Positions 1 through 10,702 of a stretch of 64,000 bases of DNA are shown piece by piece. The notes beneath the pieces were generated by a model, which made no database searches, was not told the origin of the DNA, and saw only the letters and a program-made list of their open reading frames with translations. Source of the DNA: Adiantum capillus-veneris (Eukaryota > Streptophyta > Polypodiopsida > Polypodiales > Pteridaceae); assembly GCA_014529385.2 (NCBI GenBank), contig CM043960.1, positions 76,097,910 to 76,161,909 of the forward strand, written 5' to 3'. The first letter of the stretch is position 1. Every line of letters begins with the position of its first letter. A program made the position numbers and the translations under genes.

Positions 1-825
1 CCAATCTACAAGTGGATACCTAAAGATAAGTCAAGCCAAATAATCAACCCACCAACAATACTCACAAATCCAAACGTCAAGGAAAGGGCGTCCCATCTGT
101 AAAAGCTTTTGTTCGAAAAATGTAGTTTAGATGAAACCTCGCCAATGAAAATCAATGAACACTCAGTTCAGTACCCACAACTTGCACAGCATATTGTTAC
201 CAAATGCATCTCTTCCATTAGCATAATAGGACCACATGCCACGGTCTTGCATAGACATGTTGTTCGCATCCTTGCACGTTGCACAAACCTTCGTCTGCGG
301 CGACTCAAAATGGGAAGGGGGAAGAAACAGTATTGTTAGCATCTTTAAGCAATATTTAAAGCCTCTAGATGTTGAGAGAGATGTATAAAGTATACAAAGT
401 GTGTTTTGTTGCTTAAGCTTTTTCTTTTTTATTACTGTTAGTAGAATTTAGCACTTATCAAGCATAAGAATGAGCCATAATGACAAATTTAGACGAACAT
501 GATTCTTATGAGTGTAAGGAATAATTTTTGGCCCAATAATAATAATTTTTACTATTTTTTCTTTTCTAATTAAATAAAAATAAAAATCTAATAAATAGAG
601 ACAAAAAAATCTGAATCAAGTTTTGAAAGCAAACATCAAATCTACAAAGGAAGAGCTTCAAGCAAGGACAAGTTTAAAAGGATTTGGCACAAGTCAAAAT
701 TTGCGCCAAGTTACGACGGATCAAAATTGCAAAATTGAGGGGAATTAACGAGCGGGCATCCAATGATGGGCCGCTTGAGCCACATGTGGTATATGCTACA
801 AAACATTTGATCAAACAAGGTAAGT

Positions 826-827
<2 letters not shown>
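1..827. other. No gene recognised
   Basis: AT-rich DNA with only short open frames and no recognisable domain. I see no RNA gene or repeat here apart from the start of the (GA)n tract at its right edge. Confidence 0.5.

Positions 828-904
<77 letters not shown>
828..904. repeat. (GA)n microsatellite
   Basis: About 38 uninterrupted GA units. It abuts the left end of repeat A (905-1590), exactly as a shorter GA run abuts the second copy of A near 7812. The Arg-Glu and Ser-Leu open frames across it are artefacts. Confidence 0.97.
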
Positions 905-908
<4 letters not shown>

Positions 909-1590
909 ATTTATTAGCATTATACATAACACATGAGATACAATATACAAAGACCTTTGCCTACAATACTAGTACAAAATCATGTATTTCTTAGACAGTT
1001 TATCCAAAAAATACACCATTATTACAGGTCAAAATAGTAAGATGGTCATGTATAGTATGAAAGTCAAAAGTACAAAGTACATCACTCCTTTTTTTTAATC
1101 AGTAGCTAAGGAAAGAGAACCCTTACCTGCATCCATACAAAAACATTCAGTTAGAACTGGCTATGTTTGTGCGTTTTGCAAGTAACTGGGGTGATAGTAG
1201 TTGTCATCCATGTCACTTAGGCACTAGAAAAAAAGAAGAAAAGTGCTGCTAAGAAAAATATGAAGCATAAAAACTTGTAATATTTCCTTCAGATGTCATA
1301 AGTTTCTCAATAAACCAAGCAAATAGAAACCCATTTGTTCACTGAGAAAGACCAGCAAGTTTCTTTGAGCTAATAGTTTCCATGCAATCATTATCATACC
1401 AAAGCATAGATCATGTAGACCAATAACATGAGTAATTCAGCTTATCTTGTCAAATGCAACCCACCCAAGCATTTGTTATCCTGAGCAACTTCCTTCTTTA
1501 GAAGTCATATACAGACAAAAGGTCATTGTTTATAAGCAATCGTCTGAGGTGTTAACAACACAACTTACCAAAAAAGGGCAATACCCAATA
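905..1590 (-). repeat. Terminal direct repeat A, copy 1
   Basis: This block reappears as a direct copy at about 7805-8404 with many point differences and small indels. Shared words include ttttatttatta, catgagatacaatata, cttagacagttta and gcaataccca. Both copies end in tagtata: copy 1 then runs into tract B, and copy 2 into unrelated DNA. With the reverse transcriptase lying between them on the minus strand, the two copies look like the terminal repeats of one element. On the minus strand this is the 3' copy. Confidence 0.75.
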
Positions 1591-3739
1591 GTATACAAGA
1601 AGCCTATAGCAGGCTGAGCCCAACAGTAGGTTGTTCAAAGCCAATATAGCCAATGAGCCTAAGTTTGTCGACCAACAGTTGGCCGAGAAGGCTAATAGAT
1701 TATCAGAAACTCACCCAACTGCAAGAAGGACTGCTACCAACTCACAAATACTAAGTAGACCTTCACAAGCCTTCAAATGATCTAACTGTAGACAAAAATA
1801 GCCAGGCTTAGAGTATAAAATGCCTACAAAAACTGAGGGATAGTCAAAACCAACAAGATTGTTTTATTTTTACTAACTTGTTAGAAATAAACACATTCAA
1901 GCCTGTTAGATTTAGCCGATACCCCAAAAAAAGAATTAGCAAAATTTGCATGATAATTGATGGTTTTTTCCAAAAAGACTGTTAGTCGTGGACAATAATC
2001 AATCAAGCAACCGTGGGAGATCCTTGTAGGCTCAAAAAGGGACTACAAACTGTTAGATAATCAAGTGTCTATAGAGGCATAAGAGTTGCCAGAAGAAGGA
2101 GGAAAGAAGCAGCTAAAATCTGAGCAAGCCATGTACAACCAATCACTATTCCCATAGAATATGCCAGCTGCCTATTACAAAGTAAGAAATAATAGTATCT
2201 ATTTAGGCCAGCAACAAGTGACCAGAAAGAAAATATATTTCAAGACTAAGAAAGCTTCCAGTTCTGAACCAAAGAGCTACCCTTTAAGCCCAAAAATAAT
2301 CTTGCTGGCCTACATAATGTCGCATCATAATTGGAGCCAGGACAGGATCATGTAACCATATTAAAACAAGTGTAGAACAAAAAGCTATGTCGAGGTCTAA
2401 AAGACCTCTTAGACCCCATCACAACAGAATATAGCAAGAGTAGTTGAATCTTTCAGAAGTTATCAACAACTTGCCAAAAAAAATGTAGACGATAGCTTGT
2501 AAATGTCAGCACATTGTATCAAAGGCAACTAGATAAGGTAGTAGCTCAACCCAAGCTACACATGTACAACCTTACTCAAATACACAAGAAACCAGCAAGA
2601 GACCAACTACCAATCCCAAAGCTAGCAGTACCTAGCCAGACAAGCAGGGTGGTCAGCAGATAATTACCAGAGACAATTGTCATGTTGAAGGATTTTCTCA
2701 TATAAAAACTAGTGAGCTACCAAGAGAGAGCCAGCCCCACCATAAGAAGGGCTAGATGTTTATGGAAGTAAAAAGTGATCATGCCCTTGTAAACCAAGGT
2801 TTAGATGGTGTACAGAAGTAAGCCATCTTCTCCATACCTGGATAATCTCCAAAAAGATAGTATTTATCCAAGTAGCCAAAGGTTAATGGCTTTTAGAGAA
2901 AATTCCATACCCAAAGCAAGAGCCAAGTTCAGAAAATAGAGCCTCGTTACCTCTGATATCAATAGAACAACAACAACTTATTCCAAGCATAAATCTTTAA
3001 AAAGTGATTTTATGGTTACTATTTATGTCAGAACCAGTGCTATCTGCCTGTAAGTTAAGATTTAGTGATTTTTCTTGATGTGAGCTCCATGTTCAGGTTG
3101 TCAAAGGAGATTATATGAGGAAGGCATATCAAACATTAACCAAACTCACAATTCCACCATGATTTTAAAAAATCCCTTGAAGAATCTCATATTGCAAAGA
3201 ATTCTGGACAGTAGCAGCCATCCCTGATATAGTAATGAGTAGCAGTTGTGACTAACTATAACAGTAAAGGTCGTGGTCATAGAGAAAGCCAGTTACAGCT
3301 AAAATATCAGAAATCTCACACCAATAAATTTTGTGAGGGATTATCCCCTTATTTCCCCCCAAAAAAGATTTTGGACAACCTCATTTAAATCAATGTGATT
3401 ACCATAGAATTTGAAGCCATATGGACCAACTAAATAGACAAACCCTTAGAAATGTAAGATTTCTATAACAGAATTGGTGGCATTCCAGTACTGTAAGTGG
3501 TGATAACAATCCAACCAATTGCTCAGCTAAAAAAGATATTTTTCCCTTCATATTAAGAGGTTTGATTTACAAATTCAATGACCAAGAGCTGTAAAAACAA
3601 ACAGTAGATTACACTAGACAGTAGCTGCATAGAGTATAATATCTCATTGGAATCAGCAACAAATTTCTTGTTGGGAGCCATTGTATTATAGCTTGAGCTT
3701 AGTAAACCAAAGTGGCGAGCAAGTGCGTGATACAGTGAG

Positions 3740-3791
<52 letters not shown>

Positions 3792-4331
3792 AAAAATAGA
3801 GAAAGTGATGCCATATGAAAACTAAGTGAGCTAAGGGTCACCTTTTATGGTGATGCCCACTTGGTGCAAAAATTTTGTACGCCTTTGCCATGGCCAAAAA
3901 ACACAGAGCACGCTGCAGAGAGTATCACGTGGAGCCCAACCTCCACCACCATCTAATCCTATATAGAGCTTCATGGAGCCTACCTTCATTCTAAACCAAG
4001 GCAGGTTGAATCTGTTACACGGCTATGGTAGAGACCCGAAAGGAGCGAACTTCATACTAGTTTAGTGGTAATGAAGTTAATGCACAAAGGACTTGCCAGC
4101 AGAATTCATAGGCATTAAAGAGGTTTGTTGGCAAAAATAAAATAAAATCCTTAGAGTAAGTTTATAAAAAACAACCCGCTAGGTAAGAAATCCCAAATAG
4201 AGGTAAGTGACCCATGTTTGGCATCAAATATTGACATAGGTCAAGTGATAAGGAGAGAGAGGGAGAAAGAAAATACCACAAATAGGGGAGGTAAGGTAAT
4301 TTCATTGAAGTGCTTGAGTCAGTAAGCTAAG

Positions 4332-4334
<3 letters not shown>
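1591..4334 (-). repeat. Repeat B, long copy (non-coding part of the RT element)
   Basis: This 2.7-kb tract has no long open frame. It is repeated in the same orientation at 20,015-21,949, from tatacaagaagcctatagca to the (GA)n tract. The second copy lacks about 755 bp that correspond to roughly 3,240-3,995 here. The tract contains a (CA)n run and a possible promoter-like tcatataaaaac at about 2,699. It sits on the 3' side of the minus-strand reverse transcriptase and may be its long 3' untranslated region. Confidence 0.7.
3742..3786. repeat. (CA)n microsatellite
   Basis: About 22 CA units inside the part of repeat B that is missing from the second copy. Confidence 0.97.

Positions 4335-4406
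<72 letters not shown>
4335..4406. repeat. (GA)n microsatellite at the B/RT junction
   Basis: About 36 GA units separating repeat B from the reverse transcriptase remnant. In the second B copy the equivalent (GA)n at 21,951-22,048 is the outer end of the homology. Confidence 0.97.
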
Positions 4407-4409
<3 letters not shown>

Positions 4410-4484
4410 TTACCCAGGGGGGTCCTACCACTTGGTGAGGGGGGGTCATCACCGAGTGGTGAGACCTCCCCTACACCTAGTGTG

Positions 4485-6037
4485 TTAATGCATAAGGTGC
4501 AAGAGTTTGATAATAACTTCCTTGTTGGCCGGGCATAGGGGCCAAGTATTCTTACTGAGAAACAACTTAATCGTGCCTTGCAGCTCTTTTAAGGCAAACC
4601 CATTATCTTTGTACTTTCTAATAAGTTGACAATTGCTTGAAAAGCAGTGAAAGAGTCCGAGGATGAGTACATAATAAGATATGTCATTCCAAGACAAGTT
4701 TTAAGTGCTACTTTATGCGGTCGATTTCTCTTCCTTTTCACATATTCAATTCGTGTGAGGTTCAAGTTATCTCTTTTCCAAGAGAATTCTGTGACAAATC
4801 TCCCAGTCAGTGGAGAGAGAATTGAAAGGTTGAAGTTCAAAAAAGTTGTTTTGGTAACAAACCTCTTGTCACCAATAAACATGCATTCCATGAAAGTTGG
4901 TTCAATCTTGAGATTATTCGGATAGTTTTGTTTTAAGCAGTCAACAAAGATGGGATTATTCAGACTCAACACATCATCCATATACTTGTAGGTATGTTGA
5001 AACAGTGTCAAATCAATAGTGTTGGCATGTGTTTCTAGCTGTTCAAGGATCCACTTATAATCAAAAAAGGCTAAGTAAAGATTACACATAACCGGTGAAC
5101 AAGAGAAACCCATAGGGATACCATGAATTTGTTGGTAACATTGATTACTAGCTGAACAAATCAATTTTGAAATAGCCATTCAATAAGATCAATTAAAGTG
5201 TATAGATTATAGTGTGTTGGTGGTCCTTTGAGTGTGTTTTTCACCCATCTAGAACTCTTGACAAGTGAAATGGCATGCTGACCCATTCCATTTCTCCTAT
5301 CAAACACCATCTTACCGATATGTTGAAGGACAAAGAAGAGGCCCGAAGGCTCAAAGAGTGAGATGTTTGCATAGCATTGAGTGATATCAGTTGAAAACAT
5401 GGAAAGGATGTGCTTAGGAAGATTGATGAACACATCAGTCGCATTCTTTATGAGCCAAAAGTTATTGACCTATGAAAGCCTTCATCATGGTGAATTTTTC
5501 ATCACAATGGTATTAGAATCAGTGAGAATAATATTGAGGCAAGAAGTGATCACACTTGTGGCATGTAACATAATGCAGTTGGAAACATCCAAAATCCACC
5601 TAAACTTTTGCTTGTGACTTTATAGGTGGGAAAAAGTATAGGAAGTTTTGAACTGTGGGTATCTAATTTAAAATGACTAAGTGAAGAGTCAAGGTATTGG
5701 ATAGCTGCTTCCAGATTCATTTCTGAGAGCAAAAATTCTGGTCCCTTAAGCCTAGACTCAGGTGCAACCTTGGCTAGGTGCTTGCAGATGAAGATGGATA
5801 TATGAGGGGCTTTGTCAAGCCCTACCACAAACCAATCTTGTTTTAATTTGCTTAAAAGTAGAAGAGTGAAGGAGAGAGCCATGTTCTTTCTTGGCTTAAC
5901 CATGCTGGTGGGATAGACCCAAGGCATGTTTGAAAGTGAGAGAAAAGTGAATCAACGAGTCTAGCATGTTGTAGACTCTCTAGACCCAACAACTTGGCTA
6001 TATCATCCAGGCAAGTAAGTAGTGCGGCATATGCCAA
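4485..6037 (-). pseudogene. Penelope-like reverse transcriptase (broken)
   Basis: Three minus-strand frames together carry the reverse transcriptase motifs in order. A basic/DKAP segment (DWFVVGLDKAPHISIFICK, 5550-5927) resembles the DKAxxNIVFxCK block of Penelope-like enzymes. Motif A follows as FSTDITQCYANI (5161-5444). Motif B is QIHGIPMGFSCSP and motif C is YKYMDDVLSLNN, both in 4589-5179. A block ending TEFSWKRDN resembles the FLDxxI...LYxKRxDFxF region. The tail (LIRKYKDNGFALKELQ) resembles the C-terminal helix-turn-helix-like segment. Frame changes and stops separate the parts, so it is not translated as is. I see no GIY-YIG endonuclease after it, where the frame meets repeat B. Endonuclease-lacking relatives (Athena/Coprina type) are known in several eukaryotes. 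The family call rests on motif memory, not on a search. Confidence 0.75.
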
Positions 6038-6306
6038 GTGTGGGTTTAATGGTTGGAGTGACCAAATAGGTATGTGAGTTCTTTAACATTGATTAGGGAC
6101 AGATCAGTAGTACATATATGTTGTCCAAAGTCATTAAATTCATAACGATAGTTTTTGAAAAGAGAACACTTACATGGTGGTTGTTAACTTTCCAGAAGCA
6201 ATCGGATTGATCTAAAACATCAATACAATCAGGGATTAAACATTTTCTTGATAGGGAAATTCTTCCCTTTACCTTTTACATAACTCCTAGATTTGCTACG
6301 TCCTTC

Positions 6307-7674
6307 TCAGGATCCAAGTGTAGAAGAGGGAGATAAAAAGGAAGTGATGGAGTGAGAAGCAGAACTAGTTAGCAGAGGCCTTTTAAGGGTGGGAGTTTCC
6401 TTTGTATCAAGAGAAGATTTGAGAAGAGACAAAATATTTTTGATACCCTTAGAAGCACTAAGATTGGAGAGCAAATGATTAGGTGCATTAGATTTTAGTT
6501 CTTTTAGAGCCTCGTACATGAAATTCCTGAAATGAAGGTAGGCAATCTGCTTGCGAACCGCTTCCTTAGCTTGATCACAAAGCCAAGAACAAATCAAGGG
6601 GAGGAAGTGCTCCTCGGTATGTGAAGGAAAGAGATCCTCCAAATGGTTAAGGAGAAACCAGATTGCATGATCAACCAAGAGGATGTTGCTTTCACAATCG
6701 GCTTTTGCATCCAAGGCTTTGCATGCACATTTGATGTAAGATCAGTAGATGTTCCAAATCAACTATGAATAGAACTCACTGCTTTGATTAGAAAAGGTCA
6801 TTGTGCCCTTGGTTCTAACATAAATGCCAGATAGGGTCTGGCATTTCTCGGAATCCAAGAAGTGCATGCTGAAAGGAGATTTGATGACATCTCCTTTGTC
6901 CAAGAACTGAACTCCTCTGAGAATATCCAAGCAACAGTCTTCACTGGTGGAGGCTGGAAGGGCTGCTAGGAAAACCCAAGTCTCTATTGAGATAGGTGCA
7001 ACAAAGGCTTTATTCTGAAGCTCTCAAAGCTGATGGTCAAGTTCTATTTCTTCAATGGCAATCTGCCTAGGTGGGAGGAAGGGGAAACCTTTATAGACTT
7101 TTAGAACCATATCAAGTAGAGAGGTCTCACTTGACGAGCTAAGACCTTGTTGAAAACGTTTGACTGCTTCTGCAGCCGCATCATCCCTACAAAAGAAGCC
7201 TTTAGGGGCCTTAGCACGATCAAAAGATTTAGTGGTCGCAAAACATGAGGTAAGGCCACAAAATTTCCTAATAAAGTTGGACAGGTCAGCTCCCTTAGCT
7301 GAAAACTGTAACAGATCTGATTTATGACTCATTTCTATGGCAGAAAGGTTAGAAGTCATCTTTTGCAAATGAAATGGTCCTTCTTTTGCATTAGAATCCA
7401 GATTGGCGAGGACAAGTACCCAGCCGTTGAAGGTTAATTGACTCATGATAGAGTCATGGCTCTCTGTAACTTTTGAGTATTGGTTTAAAAGGGAAATGGC
7501 CATGGAATCATGGATTAGTTTGACCACAAGGAGGGAAGCCGGGGAGAAGGGCAAGGTGGAAAGGTCAAGGCCAGCAAAGATAGAGACTATCTGAAGCCAA
7601 AAGAGCATAGAAATATCAATAAAATTCAAAAAAATAAATTGGTAGGTAAACCATCTTAAAAACAACCAAGACAT
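6307..7674 (-). pseudogene. Probable N-terminal part of the same RT element
   Basis: Two open frames (6307-6714, 135 aa; 7024-7674, 216 aa) lie upstream of the reverse transcriptase on the same strand and inside the same pair of terminal repeats. The first contains a Leu-rich helical stretch with CSWLCDQAKEAVRKQIAYLH. The second contains KGFFCRDDAAAEAVKRFQQG. I recognise no named domain in either. By position they would be the N-terminal region of the RT polyprotein, or a separate upstream frame, broken by stops between 6,715 and 7,023. Confidence 0.45.
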
Positions 7675-7804
7675 AAGTCATTGTGGTTGTGTCGAATACC
7701 CCCTATCCTAGATGATATGGTTGCAAGCCATACCATCTAAGGATAGAAATATTGTAGACTAGGTCCTGGTGTCCTATGTCTGAAAAGGACCAAGAGCACC
7801 TGTG

Positions 7805-8404
7805 TGCTTATGGAGAGAGAGTTTTATTTATTAAAATTATATATAACACATGAGATACAATATATGAAGACCTTTGCCTAAATACTCGTACAAAATCATC
7901 TATTTCTTAGACAGTTTATCTTAATAATACACCATAATTACATACCGAAACAGTAAGATGGTCTTGTATATTATGAAAGTCAAAAGTACAAAGTATAGCA
8001 CTCCTTCTTTTTAATCAAAAGCCAAGGAAAGAGCACCCTTACCTGCATCGATACAAAAACATTCAGTTAGAACTAGATATGTTTGTGCGTTTTGTAGGTA
8101 ACTAGGGTAACCCTAGTTGTCATCCATGTACACTGGCAGTAGAAAAAAAGAAGGAAAGTGTTGCTAAGAAAATTATGAAGTGTAAAAACTTTTTGTAATA
8201 TTTCCTTCAGATGTCATAAGTTTCTCAATAAACCAAGCAAATAGAAACCTATTTGTTCACTGAGAAAGACCAGCAAGTTGCTTTGAGCTAATAGTTTCCA
8301 TGCAATCACTATGATATCAAAGCATAGATCATGTAGACCAATAACATCAGTAATTTAGCTTATCTTGTCAAATGTACTAGCAAAGGCAATACCCAGTAGT
8401 ATAG
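7805..8404 (-). repeat. Terminal direct repeat A, copy 2
   Basis: Direct copy of 905-1590, starting after a short GA run and ending in gcaatacccagtagtata. On the minus strand it is the 5' copy, preceding the reverse transcriptase. Beyond 8404 the similarity stops. Confidence 0.75.
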
Positions 8405-9062
8405 AGTCTTACCGTATGGCGAGCAAGATTTTTCGAGCGAAGGAAAATCCGAGCAAATGAAATAAAGAAACCAAATGGGTTTTGATAAGAAAGATGAATG
8501 AAGATCCTACTTTAATAATAGTAGGATCTTGAATCCGTAAGTAATCCTAGCAATATAATTGTTCAAAATTAGACTCTAGATTCTTTTGCGCAGTTGATAC
8601 TTGATGTCGAGCAATGAGAAACCCAAGCTAGTAGCAAAGCTATTACAAACCATGCAATGATCCACAACTACATTCAACACCATATTTTTATTTTAACTTT
8701 AATAAAAATACTTGATGTCGAGCAATGAGAAACCCAAGTTGATACTTGATGTCGAGCAATGAGAAACCCAAGCTAGTAGCAAAGCTATTACAAACCATGC
8801 AATGATCCACAACTACATTCAACACCATATTTTTATTTTAACTTTAATTTTACGGAGCAATCTAATGCAAATCAACAATGCTCATACATCTACAAAGTTT
8901 CTAAACTATACCAAGAGAGAATTGCCATATCTTATACAAAAAAAGAGAGATTTCTTTAGAGTTGTAAGATAACAAGCGGAATATTTAGTGGAATATAGAG
9001 AACAGCATGCCGTGCCTCTGCACTCTAATAACAACAAGAAATGCTATGGTTCTATCTCGTGA
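8405..9062. repeat. Intergenic tract with a ~145-bp tandem duplication
   Basis: The unit beginning gttgatacttgatgtcgagc occurs at 8593 and again at 8738, with a short partial copy of its start at about 8706. The shared part runs to about 8850. There is no open frame of note. The right end is the 3' flank of the minus-strand ParB-methyltransferase gene, whose stop is at 9063. Confidence 0.8.
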
Positions 9063-10702
9063 CTATGAAGAGTCACACTCGTCATCAATAAAGACATTGC
9101 GTCTCTGACACTTCTTCTGGGTGTCAAAATCGTATCGTATATCAGCAGCCATGGTTTTTGCAATCCCCTCAGCATAAACTGGCAACACTCTTCCATAACA
9201 AAAGAAAAACACAAGTCTCACAATCCACATGCAAGCAATACAAAATATACATCGTAAAAGCACAAGAAATCTCAAATTGTTGTTTGAATCATCATCCATA
9301 ATTTTCAAATACTAAACAATGATACAAAAAAGTGACAAAATAGCATAAAAGTATGATGGAAACATAAAATAAGTGGGGGAAATGAAGTGTAAGGTGGACT
9401 CTCACTAGTCATCAAAGGGGTTGACATGTGAAGGCATGTCACCCACATCATCAACATCAAGAGAGGTGGAGGCTCCCTCTCTGTTTTGCTTTTAGGGCGA
9501 AATAATGGTTGCACATAATCTGAAATCAAGGTGTCATCAATGTCGACTGCTGCACACACCCGTCTTGTGCCTAAGCATGCTGCCAATACGGGCGTTGTAC
9601 CACATCCCAACTCCAAACAGAGACCTCCAGGCCTACAAAGAAGCTCCACAAAACATGCAATAAAAGAGTGACTTCGTTGCAAGCCACCACGCCATGGCTC
9701 CCCTAATGATGATCTGGCTAGAGAAGACTCTGGAAGATGGTGCATCATGTAAGAATCCAAAGGTTGCATGCCAAGCCGATTGAATAGTGGGGTGCTCTCA
9801 ACCACAAAGCAAGGTGGTTGCATGCCAACCCTATGCACCATAAGTAAGAGAGAACAATGACACTACACCACCACATAGACAATTAGAGGGCAATCACAAT
9901 AATAACAACACACCAAAATGAGAAACAAACAAGTTAATATGTAGAAGATCATTACCTCAATCCGACCACCAAAGCTATTACCATAACCATAAGCTCCATG
10001 ATGGAGGACCACAATGCGACGATGAATAGCCATCTCTGATGCACAACAAAATCTCTCAACCCAGCCAATGGTATCTCTTGCAAGAGGTTTCAAAAGTCAC
10101 AATAGAACACACAACAAAAATCGACAAGTATTGTACAAAATTATGATTGAAGCAAAAACCTGCTATAGAGACCATGATCAACAACCACCCTGAGTCTGAC
10201 AAACTCGAATATGCAAGTTGCATGCTTGCACGAACATGATCCTCACTACAAATATCCCAAAGGGGTACAGCAGGGGAGGCTAATGGGGAACCACCAAAGG
10301 GAAGATCCAAAAAAATAAAATCAACAGCCCATGCGACTGTTCTCCCACCACGCATGCACAAGGTCCCATTGAGGCATGCACATCCGATGTGCTCATGAAC
10401 ACGAATCCATGCCGGATGTCGAACACCGGCCCTAAAATCAGCAGCAATAGCTATGTAGTCGCCAGAAATGGCCATGCATTGTGAGTCAGGCAATGAGGAC
10501 AGAGATGACAAGGGAGTATCAACGATGTAGACAAAAGAAATGGTTTTCTTTGCAAGAATATCCCCAAGAGGTATTGTAATCCAATAAATGAACGAAACAA
10601 ACGATTGCATCGCAAGTGAAAGCTCACCATGCTCTCGCTCCATGTTTGCATCCACCCTAGTTTCAACAATCACCTCCTTTCCCTTGCGAGAAGTATTTGT
10701 AG
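9063..10702 (-). CDS. Methyltransferase half of the ParB-MTase gene (last four exons)
   Basis: Four exons join in phase or nearly so. 10,160-10,702 ends SDSGWLLIMVSIA in phase 1 and carries VDFIFLDLPFGGSPLA, with a Leu where the usual DPPY/DPPF motif has Pro. 9,956-10,074 follows (TIGWVERFCCASEMAIHRR). The next exon starts at 9,830 or, matching phase 0, at 9,798 and holds RSHSFIACFVELLCRPGGLC, then the SAM motif ELGCGTTPVLAACLGTRRV and AVDID. The last exon (9,063-9,178) ends NVFIDDECDSS. A segment pairing Phe-Ile-x-x-Phe-Val with a following glycine motif is what is seen before motif I in beta-class enzymes. Whether it methylates DNA is inference. Confidence 0.65.

Noticed and set aside
684..950. 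Arg-Glu, Ser-Leu and Glu-Arg repeat open frames across GA/CT tracts here and at 13.7-14.1, 21.8-22.2, 32.3-32.6, 36.0-36.2 and 60.0-60.3 kb
   Set aside because: They are translations of microsatellites and have no support outside the repeat.
2935..2970. TGATATCAGAGG on the minus strand of repeat B as a tRNA primer-binding site
   Set aside because: It resembles TGGTATCAGAGC but has mismatches. No LTR edge or second LTR could be placed, so I did not call an LTR element here.
4400..4480. Hammerhead ribozyme in the Penelope-like element (such ribozymes occur in some relatives)
   Set aside because: I found no CTGATGA...GAAA arrangement with proper stems near the RT ends.
4647..4925. 92-aa plus-strand open frame over the RT
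   Set aside because: It is the antisense shadow of RT motifs B-D.
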